DNA of 64,000 nucleotides from positions 38,410,222 through 38,474,221 of the forward strand of contig JAKGHH010000002.1 in assembly GCA_022828595.1 (NCBI GenBank), in the 5' to 3' direction. The DNA comes from Nelumbo lutea (taxonomy: Eukaryota > Streptophyta > Magnoliopsida > Proteales > Nelumbonaceae). Under the pieces are notes generated by a model. That model had not been told where the DNA came from. It worked only from the letters and a program-made list of their open reading frames with translations, and did not search any database. The translations under genes and the position numbers were made by a program. Shown piece by piece: positions 53,590-64,000 of this stretch (within the stretch, counting starts at the first letter, position 1; every line of letters starts with the position of its first letter).

Positions 53590-54840
53590 AATAGTGTTTT
53601 CATCTAGGTGGTGGTAAGAAATTAAACCACTTTGGGTCATATGGGCCAATCCATATTGCCACAATTAAATAATAAAATTCAAAAATATAAAAATTAAAAA
53701 ATTTTAAAACATTTTTAATATTATATATTTGACATATTAAACGATAATAAGTATGACAAATAATAAATGTTTTTATTAATGATGGAAATGAAATGTAAAA
53801 TTTAAAACCATTTGAAAATAAAACTATTTTCATATTTTCTCTTATTAAATCTCATATCTAAGGTATATTCTCTCATTAAATCCTATATTAAAGATATATT
53901 TTTCTTATCATAAAATTCTACTAATTAAATCTACAATATTAATTTTAATAGTATAAAATAAATATTTTGAAAAGTAATTTAAAAACAAAACCATTTCCTT
54001 CTCCCTTGATGGTGGGTAAGAAATTCAAGTATTCAACCATTTGGGGTGAAATGGATTAATAAATAATGTCATAATTAAATAATAAAAAATAAAATAAATA
54101 AAATATATAATAGAGAAAAAGAATTGGGCATATTTCTAATATTGTATTATTATTATACTAAACAAAAAATAAGTATGAAATGTAAGAAGTATTTTTATTA
54201 ATGATCAAAATGGAATGCCAAATGTAAAATCAACCTAGAAATGAAATGATGTCATGGTCAAATAATAAAATTTTTAAAATAGAAAATACAAAGAATCACT
54301 AAAATAAAAAATAGAAAAAAACTGGACACATATCTAATGTTATATATTTATAGAAGATAAAATATTGGGTATATTTCTAATATTATGCATTCATTATATT
54401 GAACAAAAGTAAGTATTATAAATAAGAAACAATTTATCAATGATGGAAATGTAATACAAAATTTAATGTCAACATAGAAAAGTACAAGTAAGAAAAAATA
54501 TATAAAATATTTAATCAATGATATGATAGTTAAATAATAAATCTTTAAAAACATAAAAAGTACAAGTAAGAAAAAATATATAAAATATTATATATTAATC
54601 ATGTCAAACAAAAATTAAGTGTGATAAGTAATTATTTGTATAATGTAGATGGCATATATATTAAAATTGATCCGAAAGCAAAATTATTTTATTATCTATA
54701 TGGTGGAACCGAAAGCAAAATTATGTTATTGAAAACGTTTGGAAACATTTCTATTGTTGTTTATTCATCATATTAAATAAAAAACAACTGTTAAAATAAA
54801 TATTGTTTTTATTTATGACAGAAATAAAATACAAAATTTA
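53590..54840. repeat. Degenerate AT-rich repeat array
   Basis: A unit containing AATAAGTATGA, then TTTTTATTAATGATGGAAATG and AAAATTTAA recurs five times (near 53744, 54160, 54400, 54605, 54772) with spacing of about 170-420 bp. Confidence 0.6.
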
Positions 54841-54915
54841 ATAATAATAATAGTAATGATAATAATAATAATAATAATAATAATAATAGTAATAATAATA
54901 ATAATAATAATAATT
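54841..54915. repeat. (AAT)n microsatellite, about 75 bp
   Basis: Trinucleotide AAT/ATA run with three GT interruptions. Confidence 0.92.
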
Positions 54916-56297
54916 GTTCTTGTAATTTAAAATTTTCATTTATAATGCATGTGCTTAATTAGTAGTAGATACATGCATACATTCTGTTCGCTGAATCTGT
55001 TGATCTGCCTTGATGTATAACCAACACCATTGTTAACTGCAAGGGTTAATGCATTGTATTCCAAACATCTCGGTGAATCATATCTATAGAGAGGCGAGTA
55101 ATGTTGCTCATGTCCTTGCAAAGTTTTCTCTCTTGTTTTAGAGTTATTGCTTGGAACATGGCTCCAAATTTGTTGAATCGAACTATTCAAATTGATTTTT
55201 ATTGACCGAGATGTTTGAATCGATTTGCCTGTTTTGGGCTAAAAAACATAGAAAAAAGAACAGGCCAGATTAAATTGGGAGACATAATGTAGGTTGTACA
55301 CCCAAACCCCATATAATTGGTACAATTTGGTCTGGTCCTGTTGGGCCTACTTGCCCCATTAACAGCCCTAGTTCTTTCGTTGCAGGAATCCTTTGCAAAT
55401 TAGAATGTCACAGATCATGCTTTTGTTGATGAAACTCCATTAGCAGAACTAACCACCTAAAACTTGAATTAGCCACTCTAACCCAATCCTTAAATGCAGC
55501 AATTCACTCCTCTTGGAAGAGAAAAAAAAAAAAAGAAGAAAAATAAGAGATTCTTTTTTGAAGAATGAGTTCTAACCCATTAGATGGTTCCTTGTTTGAA
55601 GCTAAAATTTTGTCTCAAATAATTAATTCCTAAAATGAATTTTGATCCCAGAAAAAGAACTAATTATTCCAGCATTTTTTATAAATTCAAACGAGAGAGA
55701 GAGAAATGAATAAGACATATACATCAAAACCAATTACAATTGTGTCTGCCCGTTGTCTGATGGGGTCCCATACATAAGTAAGCATACAATAATTGCAATT
55801 ATGGTATCTCTTTGCTTACACAATGCACTGCGTTTGAATAATCTTTGCGCTCTTCAATTCTCAGCGTTTAAAAAGTATAAATTAGAAAAACACTACAAAC
55901 ACTTAAACAAATGGAAAAGAGAAAGCCACTTAGCTTGGAATGTTATCCGAACACGCGAGAACATTGTAATATTGTATGGCTTTAACTGCAAGAAAAAGAC
56001 CAAAAAGGGTGTTCCAATCCGGCTAGACAAATAATCAAACATCTTGAGGCTTTTCGCAAGGTGGGTGAAGCATCACGTCAAGAAATCCATTAAACAAGAT
56101 ACGCATGCATGATTCGCGAACGACTTCTTGGTTCTTACTTCTACTTGGGTTAGAGGGCAACTTGTGTTTTACGGCCAGCCTGGAACTGGGCACATAGATC
56201 ATGGCCTCTCTCTAGGCAAGCCCAATCCACTTTTGTTACGACGTGGTTTTAGCCTTAGGCTGAAATATGAAATGATGGCCTTTTATGTATTATTGTG
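54916..56297. other. No recognisable gene
   Basis: Only short frames. The plus frame 55753-56034 (93 aa, Lys-rich) has no known motif and starts in low-complexity DNA. Confidence 0.5.
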
Positions 56298-56582
56298 AGC
56301 ATGGTTTTGAAAACTGGATCGGATTGGACGGTTGGATCGAAAAACTTAGAAATCGGTTCCGTTTCACCCTAAAATTGCTTTATGACTAAAAAGTGTTGAT
56401 TTTGTCAATGACCTGCTGCCCTAGGTGGTTGAACCATTGATCCAGACAATAGGTTTTGGCCATTTTCATTTTTTTTTAATTAGAACAGACCATTTGTTTG
56501 AACCGGATAATTGGATTATTCAACCCAGGAACCACTCCCCAGAGCGATTTCATGTCTGGTCCGGTTTTAAAAACCTTGGTTG
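56298..56582 (+). mobile_element. Foldback MITE with GGTTTTNAAAAC ends, copy 1
   Basis: CATGGTTTTGAAAACTGGAT on the left pairs with GGTCCGGTTTTAAAAACCTTG on the right. A related copy lies at 61998-62285. Confidence 0.65.
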
Positions 56583-56654
56583 TGATTTCACTTTCATTAA
56601 AGAAGTGATATTAAGATGGGCGAAAGTAATAAATTGAACGCCATGATTCACGAG

Positions 56655-57970
56655 GGTAAAACTGTGTTGTAGCAAAAGTAAATTCTAGGAAAGACCAGCT
56701 AAGCATGTTAGGAGCCACACCTGGGCTGATGTTAGTAGTTAATTGGTTCTAAGTGTTGCTGCAAAGGATGGGGCTGAGGGCAATAAGGTAAATCCATTTT
56801 TTTAGCCGAGGCCGATGTATCCAACCAGAGAGTAAGAGGTCGCACATCAGAGGCTTCGGGTGTTATCCCAGGGACGAAGACCCAAGGTGAGAGCTCAGAC
56901 GATGTCATTCAAGAGCAATAGAACTAAAGAGCAAGAGTGAGCAAGGTGGTATTACCCGGAGAGGGACACCCCTATTTATACTTGACCTTGCCTTGGGAGT
57001 GGTTGAAGTTGATTGACGATGAATGGCCAAGATTACATCTGGATGATGCCACGTGGCACCATCCTAGGCCTTGCCACATGCGCCTATATCGCTAAGCATG
57101 TTTGGGTTTGATCTGGGCCAGGATAGATGTAGATCCAAATCAATAAGCAAATGTACAGAATCAGTTTTGAACCAAAACCTATTGACAATTCACAATGCCC
57201 ATCCTACTCTGCATTGAGAACATCTTGCCATAAATAACATCACAAAGCAGGGGAGATATTCCTGATGCGCGGCTGAAATACATTATAAGGTTGGTCTGAG
57301 GAGCGCTCCGATCCGGGCTCTCAAAATGGGGACAGTTGGATATAACTTGATAAAACCCGATTATAATTGATGGCCATACATTTAAATTATAATTTGACAA
57401 TACACCTCCTTATTTGTTAAATCGATACATTTGGACGTCAAAATATTAGTGTTTATCAAGAGTACAATAACTATTAATATGTCAATATTAATAAACAATA
57501 ATTATATTTATTCATTTATTTTGGCTCTTAATTGATTCAGATCAATCAAAACCAATCCTGACCCAATTATAATTAGGATATATAATGCAAATCACACTCT
57601 TTATAATTCGGTCGAGTCAGTTTGGGTCTTTCAAATCCAGATACAACCAACAACTGTCTGTCTGTCCCCTTGATGATGGCTACAACTCGACCCAACCCAA
57701 CAAAAAGTCCACATATAGCTGAATTTCAACGGAGAGAGGAAACAAGGGTATCATCGAGTGACAACCGATCCTGAAGTCTATTAATTATGTATGGACTTAT
57801 TCTTGCGGGGGCCTCACTACAAACAACCCTACCTTATGAAAGTAATCTACCGGAATAAGACTGTTGATGGAAATAACATACGATTTTCAAAGCTAGAATT
57901 GGTCTTCTCATGAGTGAGCTGGATTTTTCACACTTCGCACTCAACTAGAAATTTGCTAGCTATTATACAG
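56655..57970 (+). repeat. Duplicated segment, copy A
   Basis: Shares ordered blocks with 61372-62400: AAGTAAATTCTAGG with CTAAGCATGTTA, the ACAGAATCAGTTTTGAACC block, ATGTCAATATTAATAAACAA, CCTGACCCAATTATAATTAG and GAAATTTGCTAGCT. It carries its own LTR-like insert at about 56775-57090. Confidence 0.7.
56775..57090 (-). repeat. LTR-like insert with TATA box
   Basis: Minus-strand AGTATAAATAGGGGTGTC near 56968-56985, with CCACGTGGCATC upstream of it, resembles an LTR promoter. It is absent from the partner segment at 61372-62400. Borders are approximate. Confidence 0.45.
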
Positions 57971-58638
57971 TAGTTTAAGAGGGAATCCTTAGTTATTCAA
58001 ATCTTTTTTTTTTTTTTTCATTTCTAATAAAAACCATGAACATTCCAACTCATTCCCATTCTTTTAGTGAGATCATTGTTGTGGGTGACACGGTTTCTCA
58101 ACTCTTCAAACACTGAGCACTACCCACTTGTAAAGAAATTTACTAAACAATCAAACTATGTATGGGTTGATAATAAATAAGAGAGAACTTTTTTTTTTTT
58201 CGCATTTATCTATTTTTATATTTTCAATAGGTTTTTTATTTATAATATTTATGACCTGCCTCGTGACTAGAGGAAATAGGTCCCATTTACAGTTTAGTCT
58301 TTGTGGCCATTTAGGAGGGTTTTCACGCAGTGGCTTCTTTCTTTGCAAAGTGTATCCTACATGTAAAGCCTAGATGCTATGGCCCCGCTTTGGACGACTT
58401 CTATGTCAGGGGTGAGTTGCCTTGATTGAACTGCTTTTATTAAGCACCTATGTTCTTAAGAAGCTAATTAAACTAGTTTGGTTTTGGTCATGGTTCAAAG
58501 TAACATTCCGATTACTGGTAGAGGTGTTTTCATATTGTTTAATCAATAAAAGCATTAGTTTCCTGAAAAAAAAAACCTTTAAATAGGTGTATCAAAAACA
58601 CAAAGACAAGATATGATTAAGTTTTATAAGATAATAGC

Positions 58639-58643
<5 letters not shown>
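57971..58643. other. No recognisable gene
   Basis: Contains T runs near 58005-58018 and 58190-58200 and an A run near 58566. Nothing coding. Confidence 0.5.
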
Positions 58644-58672
<29 letters not shown>

Positions 58673-58682
58673 TATATGTATA
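58644..58682. repeat. (TATG)n microsatellite
   Basis: Tetranucleotide ATGT run of about eight units, ending in TATATGTATA. Confidence 0.92.
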
Positions 58683-61371
58683 TCAGAGCTTGGGTTGGGA
58701 TAAAATCAAATTGGGCTTGGGACAGGTTTAGGCCCAAACCCTATCAGAAAAATAAAAAATAACCCAAACTTATGGGCCTTCAAGCCCAACTTGTGTAAAA
58801 TTGCAGGCTGAGTCGATCCAAGCTAAGGTTGGGCCTGCCCAAGTTGAACCCCTTGGAGAGGTTTCTTCCATGAAAAAAAAAAAGACACCGTGTCATTCCT
58901 TTTGATCACAAATTAGTATAGTTTCTTATATTTACTAGGAAAATTATCTATGTCCTCCTCTCACTTTATTATGATGTCTACAAAACTTTGACTTTTAAAT
59001 ACCTCAACGGGCACTCAGATCTACTACATTGGGAACACTCCAATATTTGAATTTTTATTTTTAAAATTGAACAAAATTACTCAAAATAGGATTTTAAGTC
59101 TTCAAAACTTTCATTTCTCTTCATTAATCATTCCATTAACTCTCTCTCTCTCTCCTCCAATAACTCACTCTTTTTTTTTTTTTTTTTTATAATAACCATA
59201 AATGTGTTACACACAACGGGGGTAGTACTCACTCTACTAATTCTTTCTTCTCTCAATTACTCCATTAAATTGCTTAAAATTCATTTACTTTTTTTTCTTT
59301 TTCCTTTTTCTTTTTTCTTATTTATTTTATTCTCTTTCTTCTCCTCATTAATCTAATAAACCAAAAGCAATTTTCTTAGGGATAATCATTTCAATCTGGC
59401 CCGAGCCCAAGTCTGCATCAGGCTTACAAAATTCAAGGTCAGTGTGGGCCTAACCCATCTTGTAAACAAATAATATTTTAAAAATTAGTTGATAACAATA
59501 TCATAAATAGTCAATTCACCTAAAAATAATGAGAGAGATAGAGAGAGAGAGAATTCTAAGACATAGGTCACATCCCTTTCATTATTTCTATAGGCCTCTT
59601 CCATTATTAGTCGATTATATTCCAAAGAAAGAGAACTTTACCTCATCCAAATTCTATTTATTTGTTTTATATTCAAATTCTATTTAATTGGATAATGATT
59701 AAAAAATTATAATTTGAAACCTAATATCTAAAATGAATAAAAATTACAAGTTAATAAATATATTAAATTTTAGCAAGTTTTTATCAAAAAACTATTAAAA
59801 ATTAAGAAATTAGTAGTTCATAAAATAAAAATAAAAATATATTTGAATTCTATTTAAAATAATTAACATTAATAGGATAAATTAAATTAATAATAATAAT
59901 AATAAGTAAAACATTTATTAAATGTAATAAAATAAACCATTTGCATTCCATATAAAATTAATTAAAATGAAAAACTAATAATAGCCCAATTAGAAATGTC
60001 ATAAGACTCCTTTTAATTAAGTAGGGATGTCATTGGGTCATGTTAGATGGTAAACCTGCACTGGTCTGACCTACTGGGGTAGAGTCAAGTTGGGTTTGAG
60101 TTGGGTGACCTGTACTAACAATGCAGCCTTAATATACTTAATAGGGATGATCATTTATAACTTAGCCCAATCCAGTTAGTCCTACAAATTTCTTGTATCT
60201 CCTTTGGCTTTAATATTAATAATTTTTATCTAAAAATAATTAAAAACCCAAAAGATTTAGGATTCCATATACAATGTTTTGCACAGCACAAATATAGTGT
60301 TCAAACATATACATTTTTGTAATGCAAAAAATACCCTTAAATAATTTTTTTTTTGGAGAAAAAATACCTGTTCTACAAATGAACAAATGCAATTAAGGCT
60401 CAATTTAAACAGCATACAAATACAAACATGTACAACATAAATACATATAAAATAATACAAAATACAAATATATACATTTCAAATATGGACAAAATAATAC
60501 AAAATATATGTTTTTACGCTCTACATAGTTGTATTTATACTCTTTCCAAACTGAGCGTAGCGTACTGAGAGGGAGACCTTGCATGAACATGAAGATAAAT
60601 AGTGTACTGGGCACGAATTCCCAGGAAATTTATTGCAAAGATTCTTGTCCATATTTCCGGATTACAAGCCAAAATTTTGGAAGTGTGTATATGGAAAATG
60701 CCCCCAAATCCTATGTAAGAAATCATTCTTCAGCCATTGCCAGTACTCAATTGTTGGTACAATCACCATGATTGTCAAGATGTATGCCCCATCCACTGGG
60801 TTGGACAGCTTAATTACCTTAACACTTTTCAACACACAGCCAACTGTTCCATCATTTTATTGACAACACTCCAACGTAAGAAACTGTTGGCCATCAGCAA
60901 TGTCTGGGCCAAACTTATTAATTAGTTTGCATGTCTCTCTCTATGATCATCTTCGGCCTGGCGGATCTATATCATATAATATGTAAAATATAAAAATAAA
61001 TTTTATATACATAAACCTAGAATTCAGATTTAACCCAATCTAAGCCTTTTATCATATGTGCAAAGTCCAGTCCAACCCAGGATCACCCCTTTACAGCCTT
61101 TCTCATAGGGGTTCCTTTATTCACTACATTATATGGGGAGGGATGGGAGAGCATTCCTCATCCCATTATTAAAATAAAATATGATTGAATATATTTGAAT
61201 ATATTTTTATAAGATTGTTTTTATTTATTTAAAAAATTAGAATAAAATAAAAATAAAAAATTAAATTAACTTAAAAATGGCCGGGAGTGAGATCCCTGAG
61301 ATCTCTATGAGGGTCCCCTTTAGATAAAGCTGTCAATGGAATTCAGTATTGCACAATCCCATCCAATTATT
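58683..61371. other. No recognisable gene
   Basis: AT-rich, with scattered TTGGGCTTGGG/CCCAAACCC words of decayed MITEs (58685-58860, 59385-59460) and a CT microsatellite near 59138-59156. The frames at 60529-60863 carry no motif that I know. Confidence 0.5.
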
Positions 61372-62400
61372 GCTAAAATGGCGTTACAGAAAAAGTAAGT
61401 TCTAGGTGAGGCTGGCTAACCATGTTAAGTGGCCAGACCTGGGCCAATTTTAGTGGTAGGTCCAGATATAGTTCTGCCAATGGTTGGGTTTGGTCTGGGC
61501 AGGGTAGAACAAGAGCAAACCTCTTAAAGTCTTAAGTAAATTGACAAAATCAGTTTCAAACTAGACCCAATACTTTTATTCTGTAATTTGACAATTTAGA
61601 CATAAAAATATGATAATATTACAAGTATATCAACTTATCAATAGAAAATAATAGTCCGAGAGAATCTTTATAATATGTCAATATCATTAAACAACGATTA
61701 TATACAATTATTTATCTATTCGTTTTTGGTCTTAACCAATTCAGAACAATCAAAATGGATCCTGACCCAATTATGATCAGGATGCATAATGCAGACCCGG
61801 GCCATTTATAATTGGGTTGGGTCTGTTCGCGGTAGATGTGCAACTTGAGTCCGGTTGGTATGAGAATTTATCAAAATTTCAATGACCTAAATCCTAACCC
61901 TCTTCGTATGAGGCAACCTTACTAGTAGCCTTAACTGGAGTGATAGTTGATCCTGATGTGATGTGTATTCAATTATGTTCGACTTGTTGTTGTGATGGCC
62001 ATGGTTTTCTAGACCAGATCGGAAAACTTGAAAATTAGTCAAGTAATCATTTTCGTTTTATCTTAAAATCGGTTTTTGGCCAAAAATCTTTGATTTGGTT
62101 AATAATTTGTTGACTTAGGCAGTTAAATCAATAAACCGTCAATCTGAAAAATGATTTTTGATATTTTTTTTATTTTTTTAAGTCAGAATATAACATCCAT
62201 TTGAACTGGACAGTTGGACCATTCAAACCAGGAATGGTCCCTAGAACGGTTCCCTGTCTGATCCAGTTTTAAAAGATTATGGAACATGGTCCCTAGAACG
62301 GTTCCATGCTTGGAATTCGCTAGTAGTTTATGGAATATGGAATATGGTTGAGCTGGATTTTTTTTTTCAACATTCGACCTAACATGAAATTCGCTAGCTG
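61372..62400 (+). repeat. Duplicated segment, copy B
   Basis: Partner of 56655-57970, same order and orientation, diverged by many substitutions and small indels. Interrupted by the foldback MITE at 61998-62285. Confidence 0.7.
61998..62285 (+). mobile_element. Foldback MITE with GGTTTTNAAAAC ends, copy 2
   Basis: Starts CATGGTTTTCTAGACCAGAT and ends GATCCAGTTTTAAAAGATTATGG. Shares internal GGACCATTCAAACCAGGAA-type sequence with copy 1. Confidence 0.62.
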
Positions 62401-62608
62401 TGATACCCCTAAGTTTACTTCAGGTGGAGGGGTGGCCACCTAAAAATATTATTAACCATTATCAAATGGGGTAAATCAAAATAGGGGAGGACGTAAGCTG
62501 CCTTGACCCAAAACCCAATAATAAAACACATAACTTCACCCTCTCATCACAACCCAATACAAGGCTCAAGAAACAAAAAGTTAAAAGTTAATAAAAAATA
62601 AATAATAA

Positions 62609-62727
62609 GGTTATGTTTGGTTTGAAGGAAAAAGTAGGAAAAGCTAGGGAAATTTATACAAGTTTTGTAAAGATTTTCCTATCTTTTCCTTCCTTTCCCT
62701 ACTTTTTCCTTCAAACCAAACACAGCC
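62609..62727 (+). mobile_element. Tourist-like foldback MITE, 119 bp
   Basis: GGTTATGTTTGGTTTGAAGG at the left and GGCTGTGTTTGGTTTGAAGG (inverted) at the right. TAA stands on both sides (62606-62608, 62728-62730). The long arms leave only a small loop. Confidence 0.88.
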
Positions 62728-62730
62728 TAA

Positions 62731-64000
62731 CATTTAATCTATAGGAAGTGATGAAATCCCAAAATAGTCTTCTTTAAGAAGTAATCTTGCCTCTCTTGGA
62801 AGGATATAAGCTAGATGCCAAGGGTGGGGAATTTTTCCGAGGAGAATATCAATTAAGCATTAGTTATCACTTTCAATCTCTACCTCCAAAATGTTGTGAG
62901 AAAGGCAAATCTGAAGGCCATCATAGAGAGCATTAAATTCAACTCTAATAAAGGTGCTCTCGCCATAAAAGTTGTCAAGCAAAAAAACCCTATAAAGTTT
63001 CTCACTACACCACCTCCTCCACTGGTACCAAGGTTTCCACGACAGGCACTATACACATTTAAGGTGGCATTTGTTAAATCTGATATCTGAAGTCTGAAAT
63101 TTTAAAAAGATATTAAAACTTAAAAGTGTCTGAAATCTGAAAAGAGAAGCATAAATGCTTTTCTACTTTTTAGAGGCATAAGCTTGTTTGTATTGGACCA
63201 AATCTTTAACATCTAAAATTTCTTGATTTTATTATTTTATTCCTAGAATAGACTATTTAGTCATTTTGAGCTCAACTTGAACTATTTCATATAAAATAAT
63301 TTATCAAATTCAAAATAATATTTAATAATTAATAAAAAATAAAAAATAAAAAATAATAAGATTAATGGATATGCTTGTGTCCCCCTAATATTTGTATTTT
63401 TGTACCCCATAATTCATCCTTTTAATAAAAAAGTTAGCATGGCTGATGGAAAATTAGCATGAATTCTTCAAGTTCTGAAATTCAATTAATTGGGATGGAT
63501 TGTTTTTCTTTTATTATTAAATTGGGATATTAAGAAGCTTGAATGGGGAACAAATGATGAAAATATTGAACCAGCTCGTTTTTTTGGAAAAATGGGAATC
63601 TGATTAAATGTAACTCCTTAAAATTTTTTATCAATAACTTAAATGTATTATTAATTTGTTTATTTTTTTGTTTTGTTTCACCAAAAGAAATCTCTATTCG
63701 GACCCATATAACCACAAGCAGAAAACAAAAAAGGAAATAAAAATATAGTAAAATAGGTAAATCAAATAAAAAAATCAACCCCTTGAACAATCATTTGAAG
63801 AAGAAGAAGAAACTTTCGTCGAGACAAGTGGTGATCTTCGGATGAGATGAGCGTGAGGGTGCTCTTTTTTCCTATTCCAGAGAAAAAACACAAATGGAGA
63901 AATGTTTTAGGTTTTGGGGTTAATAGGGGCAAACTTATTTGAAGAATAAGAAGAAGAAGTTAACAAGGGCAAAATCGCATCATTTCCTTTTTTTTTTTTT
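62731..64000. other. No recognisable gene up to the window end
   Basis: AT-rich. Short frames at 62896-63090 and 63530-63790 have no known motif; the latter is largely hydrophobic low-complexity sequence. Confidence 0.5.

Noticed and set aside
60529..60863. Overlapping short frames as a small gene
   Set aside because: No shared domain, no splice or promoter support, in AT-rich spacer.

Overview
The window is nuclear DNA of a flowering plant. It shows spliceosomal introns with GT/AG borders, plant gene families (a Golgi-type UDP-glucuronate 4-epimerase, an LRR receptor with a plant LRRNT_2 cap, HSA32) and a dense load of plant transposons. Nothing bacterial, organellar or viral (beyond LTR retroelements) was found. 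The sequence does not let me name the species.

Layout. 1-4728: a decayed Ty3/gypsy chromovirus on the + strand, its 5' LTR cut by the window edge. 4800-8857: a broken copy of the RPL11 (uL5) ribosomal protein gene, still with introns. Its last intron holds a 1.7-kb Mutator-like element with ~105-bp terminal inverted repeats carrying a fragment of HSA32, so it looks like a Pack-MULE. 9-19.4 kb: fossils only, namely LINE, copia, two LRR-receptor pseudogene pieces and a swarm of small hAT and Tourist MITEs, several with clear target-site duplications.

19984-40851, minus strand: the main find is one host gene, an HDDC2/YfbR-type HD-domain 5'-deoxynucleotidase. I could reassemble it from eight exons (795 nt, 264 aa, all junctions in frame with GT/AG). 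Two of its introns are swollen by transposons. Intron 3 (5.7 kb) holds two LINEs, a solo-LTR candidate and a hAT element. Intron 5 (12.3 kb) holds several LINEs and a full-length Ty3/gypsy element nested in one of them with an exact 5-bp target duplication.

41-45 kb is AT-rich and without recognisable genes. 45627-46928 (minus) is an intact, intronless, GC-rich GAE gene with a TATA box about 160 bp upstream. 47.2-64 kb is repeat-rich: hAT MITEs, an AT-rich degenerate repeat array, trinucleotide and tetranucleotide microsatellites, a diverged ~1-kb duplicated segment and a foldback Tourist MITE. No further host gene is supported there.

Only the HD-domain gene and GAE look functional. They are unrelated: one is nucleotide clean-up, the other is supply of UDP-galacturonate for pectin. 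I found no RNA gene, CRISPR array or operon-like system. The candidates most worth following are the HSA32-carrying MULE and the transposon-inflated HD-domain gene.
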